DNA of 64,000 bases from Siderastrea radians (taxonomy: Eukaryota > Cnidaria > Anthozoa > Scleractinia > Rhizangiidae), in contig OZ024900.1 of assembly GCA_964017195.1 (NCBI GenBank), positions 26,310,429 to 26,374,428 of the forward strand, given 5' to 3'. Positions 1 to 9,551 of this stretch are shown in pieces (within the stretch, counting starts at the first letter, position 1; each line of letters opens with the position of its first letter). A model generated the notes under the pieces. It was not told where the DNA came from and searched no databases. It was given only the letters and a program-made list of their open reading frames with translations. Position numbers and translations under genes: made by a program.

Positions 1-70
1 CCAGGATATTGTTTCTTCCATCTGTCACCCAAACCCTTATTTCATCAATATAACTTTTATTCACAGGGTG

Positions 71-679
71 CTACTCAAGCTGGCGCGGCTCTTTTTGAAA
101 TGGATAGCTAACCTGAAGATCTGATGTTGAGAAACTGTATAACACATCTTTTGGAACATTGTTTGTTCGGCGTGAGATAAGATCGCAGTGCAAACATACC
201 CAATCAACACTTCTTGTGATATTTGGAACTTTTTTTCCAACAACATCTCCACTCAAAGTACTTTTTCCATAACCAAGCAATTCACCAAAATTTCCTTGAG
301 AAAAGTCAAGCTCATAATCGTTATGTTTCAAAGTCACAACCCTATAAATTGACATATCGAAATATATAGTGAAAATGTAATCACTGTCTTTTTTTGTCGG
401 GTCAACTTTACCGGTGTGTTGCTGAATGAATGTGTTGATTCTTTTGTAATCATACATTCCATTCGGGAAAGTTAAAGTCTTCCACGCTTGTTCTGTTTTT
501 TTCTTCCAGCGAATTTTGTTGTTTTTATAACGAGAATCGATATTGTTCCATGAGTAAGCCATTGTGATAAGTCTGTTTAGCGCAGCTTTATAGTTTCCTG
601 GTCCCAATTCGGTCGGCAATTCGATTGGAGGATACAATTTCACTGTAAAATCGTGTGAAACATTCCGTTCTCCACCTCT
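71..679 (-). pseudogene. Capsid-like gene of a Polinton/adintovirus-type element, main part (split by LINE)
   Basis: About 202 codons open on the minus strand. It resembles a protein family I associate with Polinton/adintovirus-like elements of cnidarians and arthropods: an N-terminal 'LYPPIEL' stretch, a 'GMYDYKRIN' stretch and a 'ELLGYG' stretch in the same order. A beta-rich capsid or minor-capsid role is inferred from the company it keeps, not proven. No ATG opens this part. The frame stays open upstream to the poly-A tail of a LINE, and the missing start lies at 5236-5280 on the other side of that insertion, in the same frame. The gene is therefore broken by 4.5 kb of foreign DNA but otherwise has no stop. 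The C-terminus is a normal TAG/TAA-type stop near 71. Confidence 0.6.
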
Positions 680-891
680 TTCTTGTTTTTTTTTTAATGC
701 AACCTTTATTACAACACAGACACATTACTTACACTACTATTACAAGCTTACTACGTAAGTTATTTACAACAATACTAGCATACATTGATGTGACGCTTAC
801 AAGCCAAACTGGTTATTTACATCACCTACAAATATCTATTTACATGATTACAACTTGCTACTGAGGTAAAGCTAAGTCCTATTTAAAACAT

Positions 892-1755
892 TTAATCTGT
901 ATACTTTTTCCATTTACGTTTGTGACTGGACTCCTTGTTGTTTAATTTCCCTATTTGTGACTCTAATCGATAAACGTATTCAACCTTATTTGTAAAGATT
1001 CTGTAAGATGGATGGACACGTTTCATGCGACATTCATAGATGTGTTGCTTTGCTAAGATTATAAGATGATTAAGTAGTAGAAAGTCTTCCTTCCCTTGCC
1101 ATATTCCAAAAAGTATATTAGTGCTTAAAAGTTCCTCCAGATCTATATTTCTTTTTTTACACCAACTAATGAAGTCCAGCCAGAAACTCTTTGCATAGGG
1201 ACATGTAATAAATAAATGTTCAAGGGATTCGCTCTCTTGTTCACAGAATGTGCATAATGGTGAAGTTGTCAAACCTATTTTGTTAAGAAATGAGTTCGTG
1301 GATAAGTATCTGTTTAAGATTTTATACTGGAATTCCTGAGATTTTGTATCCATAAGAACCTTAAATGGCAATTCATATATTTCATGCCATTCCAAGCATG
1401 TACTTGAGAATTGATCCTTATACTTCGCTTGTGCAGTTAGAGCGGTCTCATACTTTGATCGTATTTCCTTGTAAATATTTTTAGAAATAGCTTTATCGAT
1501 TCGCACATGCTCGTTCTTTAAACGTAGTTTGATATGATCATTTAAAACAAAAGCTTTCTCACTTTTGGGCCCAAAAAATATCAAAGAATTTCGCCAATGC
1601 GTCGGTAGGGCGTCATAAATGTGCATCAAATGAAACACTTCCATAGGTGTGAAATTTGATTCACTTAGGTTTTGCTTGACAATTACTTCATTCTTGTCAT
1701 TTACAAGATCTTCAAGCGTGACTATTCCTTTCTTAAATAAGCTGTAATGAAACAC
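892..1755 (-). pseudogene. LINE ORF2, C-terminal region with CCHC motif
   Basis: About 287 codons downstream of the RT. A Cys-rich motif 'CTFCEQESESLEHLFITC' near residues 168-185 has the C-X2-C-X8-H-X4-C spacing seen at the C-terminus of L1/Tx1-type ORF2 proteins, followed by 'P' and an aromatic-rich stretch. A short break near 1760 separates it from the RT segment. The 3' UTR of about 200 bases then runs to the A tail. Confidence 0.75.
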
Positions 1756-1769
1756 AGATTTTCCATCAA

Positions 1770-3771
1770 TTAAAATGTGTTTGTTGCAATGTTTTGTATG
1801 TTTGCTTCCGTTGCCGCGGAGTGTTCAGCGAAGATTTGCAAACACTGTTCATAAAATCTAGGCAGTTTGATAGGAAGTTTCTTAATGTCAAATCCACAAC
1901 CTAGGACTAATTTACCACCAACTTGTTTTAAATAATGCGAGAGGATTAATTTCCAGCTACTTTGCTGCGCCTCAACAAATTTTTTGCAGCACATGATTCG
2001 CTGTGTCTTAATGATTGATTCCAAATGTGGTGCCCTTAAGCCACCGTTTTCCACATCACATATCAAGGCTGAGCGTTTAACTTTATCCTTTCCTTTCCAA
2101 ATAAAATTAAATAAAATTTTGTTTGCTTCCTTGATAATGTCTTTGTGTACGTACACCAAGCCAGCCCTATACATGAAGATCGGAACAACAAATGTTTTTA
2201 TGATTTGTATTCGACCAAGCACTGTTAGGTTTCTCCAATTCCAAAACTGCAGCTTTTCTCTGATAGATTTCAAAATTTCATCAAAATTCAGCGTTTTCCA
2301 AAGGGCTTGATTGTACGTAAAATGAACACCTAAAATCCTAATAGCCCGTTTAATAGTGATATTTCTGTCGGCGGAGACTGTTAGCGTCGGCGACGTTTGT
2401 TTGTTGTTTCCCAATAACATTACCTCTGTTTTTTGGTAATTGATTTTTAGCCCAGAGCATAAGGTGAAACTATCCACAGTTTCTAACAAGGCATTGAGAG
2501 AGGTATAAGTTCTCAGAAAAACTGTCAAGTCATCAGCAAAAATCTCTAATTTAATCTCCTCGTTATCCACTAGTATACCTTGAATCTCTTTGTTAAGACG
2601 AATGTTAATAGCTAAGATTTCTAAACAGATGATAAATAAATATGGAGATAATGGATCACCTTGTCTGACACCTTTAAGTACTTTGAATGGGCAGTTGTGA
2701 AACCATTGTTCATTACTGTACTGATAGTGTTTTTATAAAAAGTTTGTATCCAGCGAATGAAAGACGGGCCAAAGTTGAAAGTAGAAGGCGCCTTGACCAT
2801 GAGGATACGATTAACAGAATCGAAAGCTTTTTGGAAATCTATAGCTACTAATAATCCTTGGATTTTATTCCTTTCTGTATATTCTAAGATGTCATCTATT
2901 GTTCTCACGGCATCAAGGATCGTTCTGCCCTTAACATAAGCGTTTTGATTGAAATGTATTATTTTAGGCAATACCTTCTGAAGTCTTGTGGCGATTGCCT
3001 TTGAGCCAATTTTAGTGTCAACATTAATCAACGAAATAGGTCTCCAGTTACTTATGTGTCGTTTGTCTTTCCCTTTCTTTTCTATTAACTTAATGACGGC
3101 CTGTTTTTGAGTATTTGAAAGTTCACCAAAGTCATATGAATAATTAAGACAATCAACAAGTAAATTTCCTAAGGGATTCCAAAACGTTCTATAAAATTCA
3201 ACGGTGAGGCCATCGTTACCAGGCGATTTGTTATTTTCGAATGACTGAAGGTAATCAAAGCACTCTCTAACTGACAGCTTTCCTTCACAAACCCTTTTCA
3301 TTTCATCAGTAAGTTTAGGAATTTCTGGTCTTTGCAAGAATGGATGATTTTCATCTACCACCTCTTCGTTTGCCGCGTACAAATCCGAGTAAAAATTTTC
3401 AATTTCCTTCATAATTGTTTTGGATTTGTGGTGAGGGTGCCTTCATTAGTAAGCATCTTTCGCATACAACTCTTGTTCCCCCTGTAAGATTCAAGCCCTA
3501 AAAAATATTTGTTGCTTTTCTCACCTTGTTCATACCAATTTGCTCTCGAACGAATTATTGCTCCTTTGGCAATGTAATCAAAATGCGAGTCATATTTCAT
3601 TTTTAAGCATTCTAAATTTTCAAAGTTGGACGTAGATGAATCAATTGAGAGTGCTTCCTCAGCTTGCTTTAGTGATGTCTCGATTTCCACCAAGTCTTGC
3701 CTTTTCTTTTGAGCTTTTACTTTACTATATTTTATAGTAAATTGCCGCACTCGATATTTAATAGATCCCAT
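1770..3771 (-). pseudogene. LINE ORF2, linker and reverse transcriptase domain
   Basis: Three frame-shifted pieces read in order 3771-3409, 3412-about 2700 and about 2720-1770. They carry the RT fingers ('SNWRPISLINVDTKI'), the palm strand with the first catalytic Asp ('LVAIDFQKAFDSV'), the 'VRQGDPLSPYLF' block (out of frame near 2670) and the 'IFADDLTVFLR' block with the catalytic Asp pair. A single-base shift near 2700 separates the palm blocks, so this copy cannot give an active enzyme. The RT copies the element's own RNA at the nicked target. Confidence 0.87.
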
Positions 3772-4622
3772 AAAACTCTTTTATCGGTCACTTCATTAAA
3801 TTCCTCTAGCCATTCTGGTATTTTTGCATTAATTGTGGAAACATAGTTTTCATCCTCAGTTAGACTGCGGTTAAATTTCCAATATGACGGGCCACGTATC
3901 TGTTCGTCTAGACTATCGAAGGAGATAACTATTGCCGAATGATCAGTCCTTATAGCTGTTTTAATACTAGTCTCCTCTACCTCATCTTGACAAAAATCGC
4001 TAACAAGCCAAAAATCCAATCTCCTCTGGATAAGGGGCTTCTTTTGTCTCCAGGTGAAAAGCTTGATTTTCGGGTTTCGGATTCTCCATATATCAATTAA
4101 GTCATAATTTAAGCAGATGTCATCCAAAATTTTCGATGACTCTTTCACCTTAGGGACTCCTCCGGAGCAATCCAGATCTGGATCATTGACAACATTAAAA
4201 TCTCCCCCAATTATAATTCTTTGATTTTGACAAGTAACGAAATCATCTAATTTTTGTTGTAAGTCTTCGAAAAAGGAGCATTGCTCTTTTGTCTTATTAG
4301 GTGCATATATGTTGCCCATAATATAGTTAGAACCTTGTACGGTTACATCCAGCAAAATATACCGTCCATTATCATCTGCCAATTTGGATTTCATGTCAAA
4401 TTCTAAGCCGTCTTTTATCAATACTAATACATCACAGCTATGATTAGAGCCATGTGCGAAAAACATTGGACCTTTCCACTGACACCTCCAGTTATTTTCA
4501 ATTTCTTTTGAACTGTAAGTTTCTTGTAAAAAGATAACATCTGCATTTTGCTTTTGAAGCCAAATTAATAAAGCCTTCCTTTTTTCCATAGAGCGAATAC
4601 CTCGAACGTTTAAGGACAACAT
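3732..4622 (-). pseudogene. LINE ORF2, apurinic endonuclease domain
   Basis: The N-terminal endonuclease of ORF2, which nicks the target DNA to prime reverse transcription. The APE-type motifs appear in order: 'SLNVRGIRS' with the Asn, 'IFLQETYSS' with the metal-binding Glu, 'IIGGDFNVV' with Asp and Asn, 'RRLDFWLVS', and 'RTDHSAIVI' with the terminal Asp-His. I chose the Met at 4622 because the conserved domain starts directly after it. At the far end the frame breaks near 3750, where the next segment (to 3409) takes over in another frame. Confidence 0.85.
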
Positions 4623-5043
4623 TTTAAAATTTAGACTATTGTTCTCGAAATGTAGAGTTAATGATAATTTGGACCAAATTTTCTCCCCCCAGTAAAATGC
4701 ATCACAAAAGGTAATAGATTTAAGGTGATGAAATCGTGATAAATAAATATTAAAACTACTACCCACAATAAAGGCTTAACACTTCTGACGTTACAGAGAA
4801 ATAGCACACCTAGACAAATTAACATTCACACATAAACACACATCGAATTTGATTAAAGAGGCCGCTAGAAATAATCCTAAATGCGGCCTTTTGATTTGGG
4901 CCAGCAAAAGTAATAAAAGTGCTGCTGTGCCATCGTGGCGGCGGCTCATCCGCCGCCTTCAAGTAGGGATATAAGCATGATTTAAGAGAACTTGTAGCCG
5001 AATAGTGGCTCAGGGCAAAATTTACATCAACATATAAAGAAAA
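4623..5043 (-). other. LINE ORF1-ORF2 spacer
   Basis: This stretch lies between the ORF1 stop and the probable ORF2 start ATG at 4622. I see no separate gene. The open frame that covers its lower part (to 4766) has no recognisable domain before residue 49, which argues that ORF2 begins at 4622. Confidence 0.45.
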
Positions 5044-5235
5044 TCAAGAGATACCAAGTGGTTTTCCTATAGGCCAAAGTTTCCCTCTAACAAACAACTT
5101 ATCTGGTTGAGATTTACTGAAATAAGCGGGAATTCCTCTCTTTTTAGCCTCTTTAAAGGTTTCCATTTGTCGCTTTCGTCTGTTGATGATCTCGGTTGGG
5201 AGGTCTTGAAAGATTTGGAAGTCAGTGTCTTTTAG
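5044..5235 (-). pseudogene. LINE ORF1 C-terminal fragment
   Basis: About 63 codons of an L1-type ORF1 (RNA-binding chaperone) C-terminal domain. The pattern 'FQIFQDLPTEIINRRKRQM' followed by a Lys-rich stretch and 'YFSKSQPDKLFV' matches the C-terminal domain of such ORF1 proteins. The stretch starts exactly at the target-site duplication, so everything upstream of it in ORF1 was lost when the element inserted. It ends in a stop before a spacer of about 420 bases that leads to ORF2. Confidence 0.7.
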
Positions 5236-5280
5236 TTCTTGTTTTGCAAGGCTCGAGTCAAGCAGAATATCAAAGCTCAT
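5236..5280 (-). pseudogene. First 15 codons of the split capsid-like gene
   Basis: An ATG at 5280 opens 15 codons that run into the 5' end of the LINE at 5235. The last ten bases before the LINE (ttcttgtttt on the plus strand, 5236-5245) are repeated at 680-689, on the far side of the LINE, and the reading frame of this segment is the one that continues at 679. The ATG overlaps the TGA of the upstream acidic ORF (ATGA arrangement). In the ORF as it now stands, the codons after 5236 belong to LINE ORF1, so the apparent 78-residue ORF at 5044-5280 is a chimera of viral start and LINE sequence. Confidence 0.7.
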
Positions 5281-5540
5281 TGTTTTATGTAATCAGAAAT
5301 AATTTTTTTCTTTTGCTTTTTATCGATCGTACCAAGTTCAACAAGTGAATCAAGCAGATATAATACCTGATTTTTTAGGTTTTTTTAGCTATTTCCTGCT
5401 TCTATTGATCCTAAACTTAAATCAAGTTGGTCGATCAATTTTTCAGCTTCATCAGAGAAATCGCTTCCTTCGGTTTCCCAATCCTGTTCAGAAGAATCCT
5501 CTTCATTGTCAGAGAGTTCAAAAGCAGGTCTTCGGCTCAT
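5277..5540 (-). pseudogene. Acidic small ORF of the Polinton-like element, one internal stop
   Basis: An 87-codon frame with one premature TAA at 5385-5387 (codon 52). The first 51 residues are very acidic ('LSDNEEDSSEQDWETEG'), and after the stop a short amphipathic stretch ends in a run of lysines. Its ATG overlaps the TGA of the upstream coiled-coil gene, and its own TGA overlaps the ATG of the capsid-like gene, so three consecutive genes are linked by ATGA overlaps. I do not recognise a family. The overlaps on both sides suggest the whole 87-codon frame was once a gene. Confidence 0.5.
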
Positions 5541-6268
5541 GACGGCTTTTTCAAGAGGAGTTTGAGCAGTTTCTCTTTTTTCTTATTTTTAGGTTGTTTC
5601 AATTTCGCCTTTTTTTCTTGTAATTGTGTTAATAAAGGTTGTTTCCTTTTAAGTAACTTTTCTGCGTGTACTTGATGTACCTTAATTGTTTCGAGTTTAT
5701 ATGCCTCAGCTTCTAGTTCTTCCACATTATATCCATAGTATTTTGATTCTTTACTTTTTACTTTGTAAGTTGGATCACTTCCAAATTTAGCAAGAATACT
5801 TTTAACATTTCTAAGCCGCTTTGATGTTTCTTCCATCGTTTCATCTTTGGAAGTTCCCGGCATAACAGTTTCTTCCATCAAAGGTGGAGGTGGTAATGGA
5901 AAATCATCAAATTCTTGATATGGGGGTGGTTGTGGTGTTGGTACTATAGTTGTTGTGGGTGTTGGTGTTGTTGGTGGTGATGGTGCTGGAGTTGGTGCAT
6001 CCGGTCTGAATTGGTCACCAAACGGGTTGATTTCGTCAAATTCATCCATTGTGTAATCAGGAACTTCCTGCTCCTCTTCTTCCTCTTCTTCCACAGTGGT
6101 GCTGCTCTTTTCATCAAGCCTTTTTGTAATTGGTCTAAAAAGTTCTCCTGAAAGCTGACCAAACTCTTTGTTTATTTTATCCATTTTAAATTTTTGGTGA
6201 ATTTCTTCTGTTTGTTTATCCAACACCGTTTTTTCTTCAGCCAACTGACGCCATTTTTTTACTGACAT
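5537..6268 (-). CDS. PPxY-containing, Lys-rich coiled-coil protein of the Polinton-like element
   Basis: 243 codons from the Met at 6268; the frame is open to 6316 but the stretch before this Met is hydrophobic noise that would overlap the divergent gene. From N to C: a helical Lys/Glu-rich region; a run of seven Glu; a Pro/Thr-rich linker with 'PPPPLMEE' and '[10 protein letters not shown]', the latter containing a PPxY motif; then a helical region and a strongly basic C-terminus ending in Lys/Leu repeats. PPxY binds WW-domain ubiquitin ligases in many viral structural proteins, so a core or internal virion protein is a reasonable inference. It is divergent from the ATPase gene, with 35 bases between the two starts. 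Confidence 0.6.
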   Translation of the reverse strand: MSVKKWRQLAEEKTVLDKQTEEIHQKFKMDKINKEFGQLSGELFRPITKRLDEKSSTTVEEEEEEEQEVPDYTMDEFDEINPFGDQFRPDAPTPAPSPPTTPTPTTTIVPTPQPPPYQEFDDFPLPPPPLMEETVMPGTSKDETMEETSKRLRNVKSILAKFGSDPTYKVKSKESKYYGYNVEELEAEAYKLETIKVHQVHAEKLLKRKQPLLTQLQEKKAKLKQPKNKKKEKLLKLLLKKPS

Positions 6269-6303
6269 ATTTCCAGCGTGAATATATAGAAACGAAAAAA
6301 AAT
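6269..6303. promoter_or_regulatory. Short divergent intergenic region with TATA-like core
   Basis: Only 35 bases separate the starts of the coiled-coil gene (minus) and the ATPase-fibre gene (plus). The stretch contains an atatata run near 6282-6288 that reads as TATA-like on both strands. AT-rich runs of the same kind precede the genes at 8805 (tataatatat) and 9320 (ttatatat). A bidirectional promoter is inferred. Confidence 0.35.
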
Positions 6304-7629
6304 ATGAAGATTCCAAATTATGACCCAGGTTTTTTCAAGAGTGACTACAAGCAAGGTCACCCTTGTATGCCAGCAGATGTTTTTCGGATGTTAATTTGTG
6401 GACCCAGTAATTCTGGTAAAACAAACATATTACTGCATATGCTTTATGAGTTGCTGGAGTTTGATAAAATTTACCTCTTTTCAAAAAACCTGCACCAGAA
6501 CAAATACGAGCCTCTTTTGCAGGATTTTGCTGAACTAATCAACCCCAAGGTTGGTTATGAGGTTATCGAGGCCCATGGTGATGAAATCATTCCACTCGAA
6601 GAGCTTCCGGTGGACACCCAAAAAATAGTTGTTTTTGATGATTTTGTTTGTGAAAGCAACCAAAACAGCATCATTAATTATTTTATCAACGGGCGTCACA
6701 GAAACTGCTGCGTTATTTACCCCACTCAAACTTTTTACAAGGTGCCGAAAAACATCCGTGATAACTGCAGCCATTTTTGTATTTTCAGATTTCTTCCAAG
6801 AGAAAACAAACGGATTGCAGACGAGATAGGTGTGGATCATGACGCTTTAGATCGCGCCACCGATAAAAAATATTCTTTCTTTGACTATGACAAACTCCAA
6901 AAATTAATGAAAAAAATTTTGATGAGATATATAATGGGGTATATTAACAGTCAAATAGGTGGAACTAGCCAAACGGTGAGTGAAAGTGGAAAAGTGGGTC
7001 CTACTGGCCCAGGGGGTCCTCCTGGTCCCGAGGGTCCTCCTGGACCGAAGGGTCCTCCTGGACCGAAGGGTGACAAAGGTCAAGCAGGACCACAAGGTCC
7101 TAATGGTCCAAGAGGTGAAAAAGGGCCAGCTGGTCCACAAGGTCAGAAGGGGGCACAGGGAGCACAAGGTTTAAAAGGTGACAAAGGTGATAAAGGTGAA
7201 AAAGGTGATCCTGGGTCTCAAGGTAGTGCCAGCGGTTCTGCTGATATTGACATGCAAAATAAGTACGATATTGTGCGTTTAAAAAGCAACCCTTATCCTC
7301 TCCACGGTGATCTGACAAAGGTAATAAACTATCAAGACACGAGAAATATCTTTCTTTCGAAAAAGGAAGGTGGAAAAATGGAAGCCAGCATTGATATGAA
7401 CAATAATACAATCTACAACGTAAAAGACCCAGTACAGGCAGATCAAGCCACAAACAAAAGGTATGTCGATAATCAGCTTGCGAAAAAATTGGATAAAGAA
7501 GCTGATATTGATATGAAAAATAAATCAATTATCAATCTTAATCTTCCTTCAAACCAAAGAGACGCCGCATGTGTCGAGTTTGTTAACAACAGAATTGATG
7601 ATATGACACAAAAAGTTTCTCAAAGTTGA
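6304..7629 (+). CDS. Packaging ATPase (A32/FtsK-like) fused in frame to collagen-like fibre
   Basis: 441 codons. Residues 1-200 form an A32-type DNA-packaging ATPase: Walker A 'GPSNSGKTN' at about 34-42, Walker B 'KIVVFDDFV' at about 108-116, then '[17 protein letters not shown]' as a sensor-like strand. This resembles ATPases of Polintons and adintoviruses. Residues about 230-310 are Gly-X-Y repeats with many GPP and GPK triplets, a collagen-like shaft. The rest has tail-fibre-like repeats ('[17 protein letters not shown]', '[13 protein letters not shown]'). In relatives I recall, ATPase and fibre are separate proteins. The join lies at an A-run near 6909-6916, where loss of one base would create a stop overlapping an ATG, so the fusion may be an indel artefact of decay. 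Confidence 0.7.
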   Translation: MKIPNYDPGFFKSDYKQGHPCMPADVFRMLICGPSNSGKTNILLHMLYELLEFDKIYLFSKNLHQNKYEPLLQDFAELINPKVGYEVIEAHGDEIIPLEELPVDTQKIVVFDDFVCESNQNSIINYFINGRHRNCCVIYPTQTFYKVPKNIRDNCSHFCIFRFLPRENKRIADEIGVDHDALDRATDKKYSFFDYDKLQKLMKKILMRYIMGYINSQIGGTSQTVSESGKVGPTGPGGPPGPEGPPGPKGPPGPKGDKGQAGPQGPNGPRGEKGPAGPQGQKGAQGAQGLKGDKGDKGEKGDPGSQGSASGSADIDMQNKYDIVRLKSNPYPLHGDLTKVINYQDTRNIFLSKKEGGKMEASIDMNNNTIYNVKDPVQADQATNKRYVDNQLAKKLDKEADIDMKNKSIINLNLPSNQRDAACVEFVNNRIDDMTQKVSQS

Positions 7630-8765
7630 TGGCAGTAACAATATGACTGGAAACTTGAATTTAAATAAGAATAAAATTATTAACTTACAAACCGATTACA
7701 GAGTTTCGAAATCCGCAGTTAATGTTCATTTTATGCAAAATGAAATAACAACTATGAGAGATCTTGTCACTCAAAATATTCATGAATCTCAGATCATTAA
7801 CTCGGGACAAAAAAGGGACGCCTTCAGATACTTGATGGAAGATACTGATGAATCTTCGAGTGAAAACAATACCGAGGTTTTGGGTATTAACGATTTTCCC
7901 AATTCTCCACATCAAATTAATAAAAAAGCTTACCAACTTAAACTCTTGTTTGAAAAAGGCTCACACAACCAGTACCGGTCACGCCTCGGTTTTAACCTAT
8001 ATAAACTTCCGGTCGGTCATTACACAATGGTTGTAGAATGGTTTCCGCCGGAAATGAATGAGATAAGTGTGACAGTGCAAGCTACGACGATCTCAATTTC
8101 TAATTATGCAACAAAAACATTCGAGAAGTACACCAAAACAGTTATCAATTTTCACAGATGGGGTAGCTCACCTCCACAATTTCTTTATCTTGATCTGCAC
8201 GGTACAGTTAGTAATCCATCATTTTTAACAATTGGTCATCTAATTGTTTATGGTGTAAAAGAAACAATTTCAAACGTTAATCCAAGTGTCTATGACACCG
8301 CTTTTGTTATTGAAAATGGAAAAATGGTAATGGAAACAGATTTATCTTTAAACGGACACCAACTACGCTCTTCCATTCACCACGTAAAATTCGACAAAAG
8401 GGGACAAAAATTTTGTTTTAAATGGTGCCGAAATAATTTCATTGCCGGGTGAAGCGATTTTGAAAAATATTGATATATATTGTACGCGTCCTGAACCACT
8501 TCTTCGGATTCTCATGTCACTGTACATAAACACAAAAAAATATCTTTAAAACTCAAAACATCTTTACGGAATTTTTTTTACTGGAACTCTAAGCTCTTCA
8601 AATATTTTTACCTCAGAAAAAAGTGGGTGGTATCAGACGATAAACCCAAATTCTTTCCAAATGCCTTCGTCCGGGATTTTGGCTTTTGAACTAAATATGA
8701 ATGATGATATTTGGAAAAGTTACAACGCAATTACACTTCGTATCGAGTATCAAACAAGTTTGTGA
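7617..8765 (+). pseudogene. Fibre protein, C-terminal part (frameshifted)
   Basis: This is the continuation of the collagen-like fibre. A frameshift at about 7620 moves the reading to the frame that is open from 7643 to 8452. It starts with another fibre repeat ('MTGNLNLNKNKIINL'), then 'FRYLMEDTDESSSENN' and a beta-rich head ('RLGFNLYKLPVGHYTMVVEW', 'VYDTAFVIENGKMVMETDL'). The same order occurs in cnidarian proteins I recall as mosaics of phage-tail-like repeats with a globular tip. A second shift near 8400 and stops near 8545 break the tip; recognisable beta-rich coding text continues in another frame to about 8765. An attachment-fibre role is inferred. Confidence 0.6.
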
Positions 8766-8804
8766 TAACTTTCCACAAAAAATTTTCATTTATAATATAT
8801 CACA

Positions 8805-9290
8805 ATGCGAAACATTTTCGAATTCAACCATATCGATCAGACACTTTCTAAAGCGAAAGTTAAAATTCTGAAAGATTTATATGGTTATTACCATAAGAAA
8901 CATTATGGCTATGAAAAGTTGCACCGCGGTTTTCGAAGAAAAAAATTTGTTTGTAATCTTTCAGCTGGCAAGTTAATTATTAGTGCCGCAGTAGCCGGAG
9001 GAATTACATTGAACCCTGCTGTCATGGCAACTTTAACTGGTGTTGGTCTTACTTTGAAAGCAGTGGCAAGCCTTAAGAAATACGATAAAAAAACAGAACA
9101 AACAAATTTTGCCCGTATCGAATATCAAAAAATCCTTGATGAGATTCGCTTTTACCTCAGAGGTGAAGTTTTCGACGAAAAGGTCTTTCTTGATAGACTG
9201 AAAATGATAGATAATTTCGTCACTGATCATTGTATGGAAATTCCGTTATCTCTTCAAAGAAAGTATGAAAAAAAATTCACTCAATTATAG
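8805..9290 (+). CDS. Small membrane-segment protein of the Polinton-like element
   Basis: 161 codons from an ATG preceded by tataatatat. The N-terminal third is basic ('YHKKHYGYEKLHRGFRRKKF'). Residues about 52-90 form a long hydrophobic, Gly/Ala/Thr-rich segment ('IISAAVAGGITLNPAVMATL') that could be one or two membrane helices or a fusion-peptide-like stretch. The C-terminal third is charged and helical ('RIEYQKILDEIRFYLRGEVF'). Homologues seem familiar from cnidarian Polinton-like clusters, but I cannot name a function. It is intact and ends shortly before another small ORF at 9320. Confidence 0.5.
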   Translation: MRNIFEFNHIDQTLSKAKVKILKDLYGYYHKKHYGYEKLHRGFRRKKFVCNLSAGKLIISAAVAGGITLNPAVMATLTGVGLTLKAVASLKKYDKKTEQTNFARIEYQKILDEIRFYLRGEVFDEKVFLDRLKMIDNFVTDHCMEIPLSLQRKYEKKFTQL

Positions 9291-9319
9291 ATTTTCAAAA
9301 TCATTATATATCTTTCGAA

Positions 9320-9484
9320 ATGATTGCAACTCTGCAAGCTATTTGCCATCACCTTGTTGAGCTTCTCACGCCCCCCGAAATTTTGCAAATAAGATTTATT
9401 ACTCGTAAATGTGTTTCAAAAATATTGTTACCAACTCGTGACAAAGATGGTTACCCCATTTCAGGACAAGATGTGGTTCCATAA
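9320..9484 (+). CDS. 54-residue F-box-like ORF
   Basis: A short intact frame, ATG at 9320 and TAA at 9482-9484, preceded by the AT-rich stretch ttatatat. Its middle, 'LVELLTPPEILQIRFITRKC', resembles the first helix of an F-box (L-P-x-E-I/L pattern) and parallels the 'LPPELREIIYKHY' helix of the protein at 10232-10621. It may be a small adaptor for SCF ubiquitin ligases or a remnant of a larger gene. Size makes this tentative. Confidence 0.35.
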   Translation: MIATLQAICHHLVELLTPPEILQIRFITRKCVSKILLPTRDKDGYPISGQDVVP

Positions 9485-9551
9485 TACGCTTTCCGACATG
9501 TGTTGTGAACAACACCCTGTTAAACAAATGTGTATTTAACATATTCTTAAC

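Larger units (their letters stand above)
690..5235 (-). mobile_element. 5'-truncated L1/Tx1-type LINE retrotransposon
   Basis: A non-LTR element in minus orientation: end of ORF1, spacer, ORF2 with apurinic endonuclease, reverse transcriptase and C-terminal CCHC motif, a short 3' UTR and a 10-base A tail (T-run at 686-695). It is flanked by a 10-bp duplication, ttcttgtttt, at 680-689 and 5236-5245. Truncation within ORF1 is the usual outcome of target-primed reverse transcription. ORF2 carries several frameshifts (near 1760, 2700, 3410 and 3750), so this copy is dead. Clade naming as L1/Tx1 rests on the ORF1 C-terminal pattern and the endonuclease plus RT arrangement. Confidence 0.88.

Noticed and set aside
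5044..5280. A 78-residue gene
   Set aside because: It joins the first 15 codons of a viral-type gene to the LINE ORF1 fragment across the target-site duplication.
6304..8452. Bacteriophage tail-fibre gene, implying a prophage
   Set aside because: The fibre repeats look phage-like, but no bacterial gene context exists, the ATPase is of A32/Polinton type, and all neighbours are eukaryotic elements.
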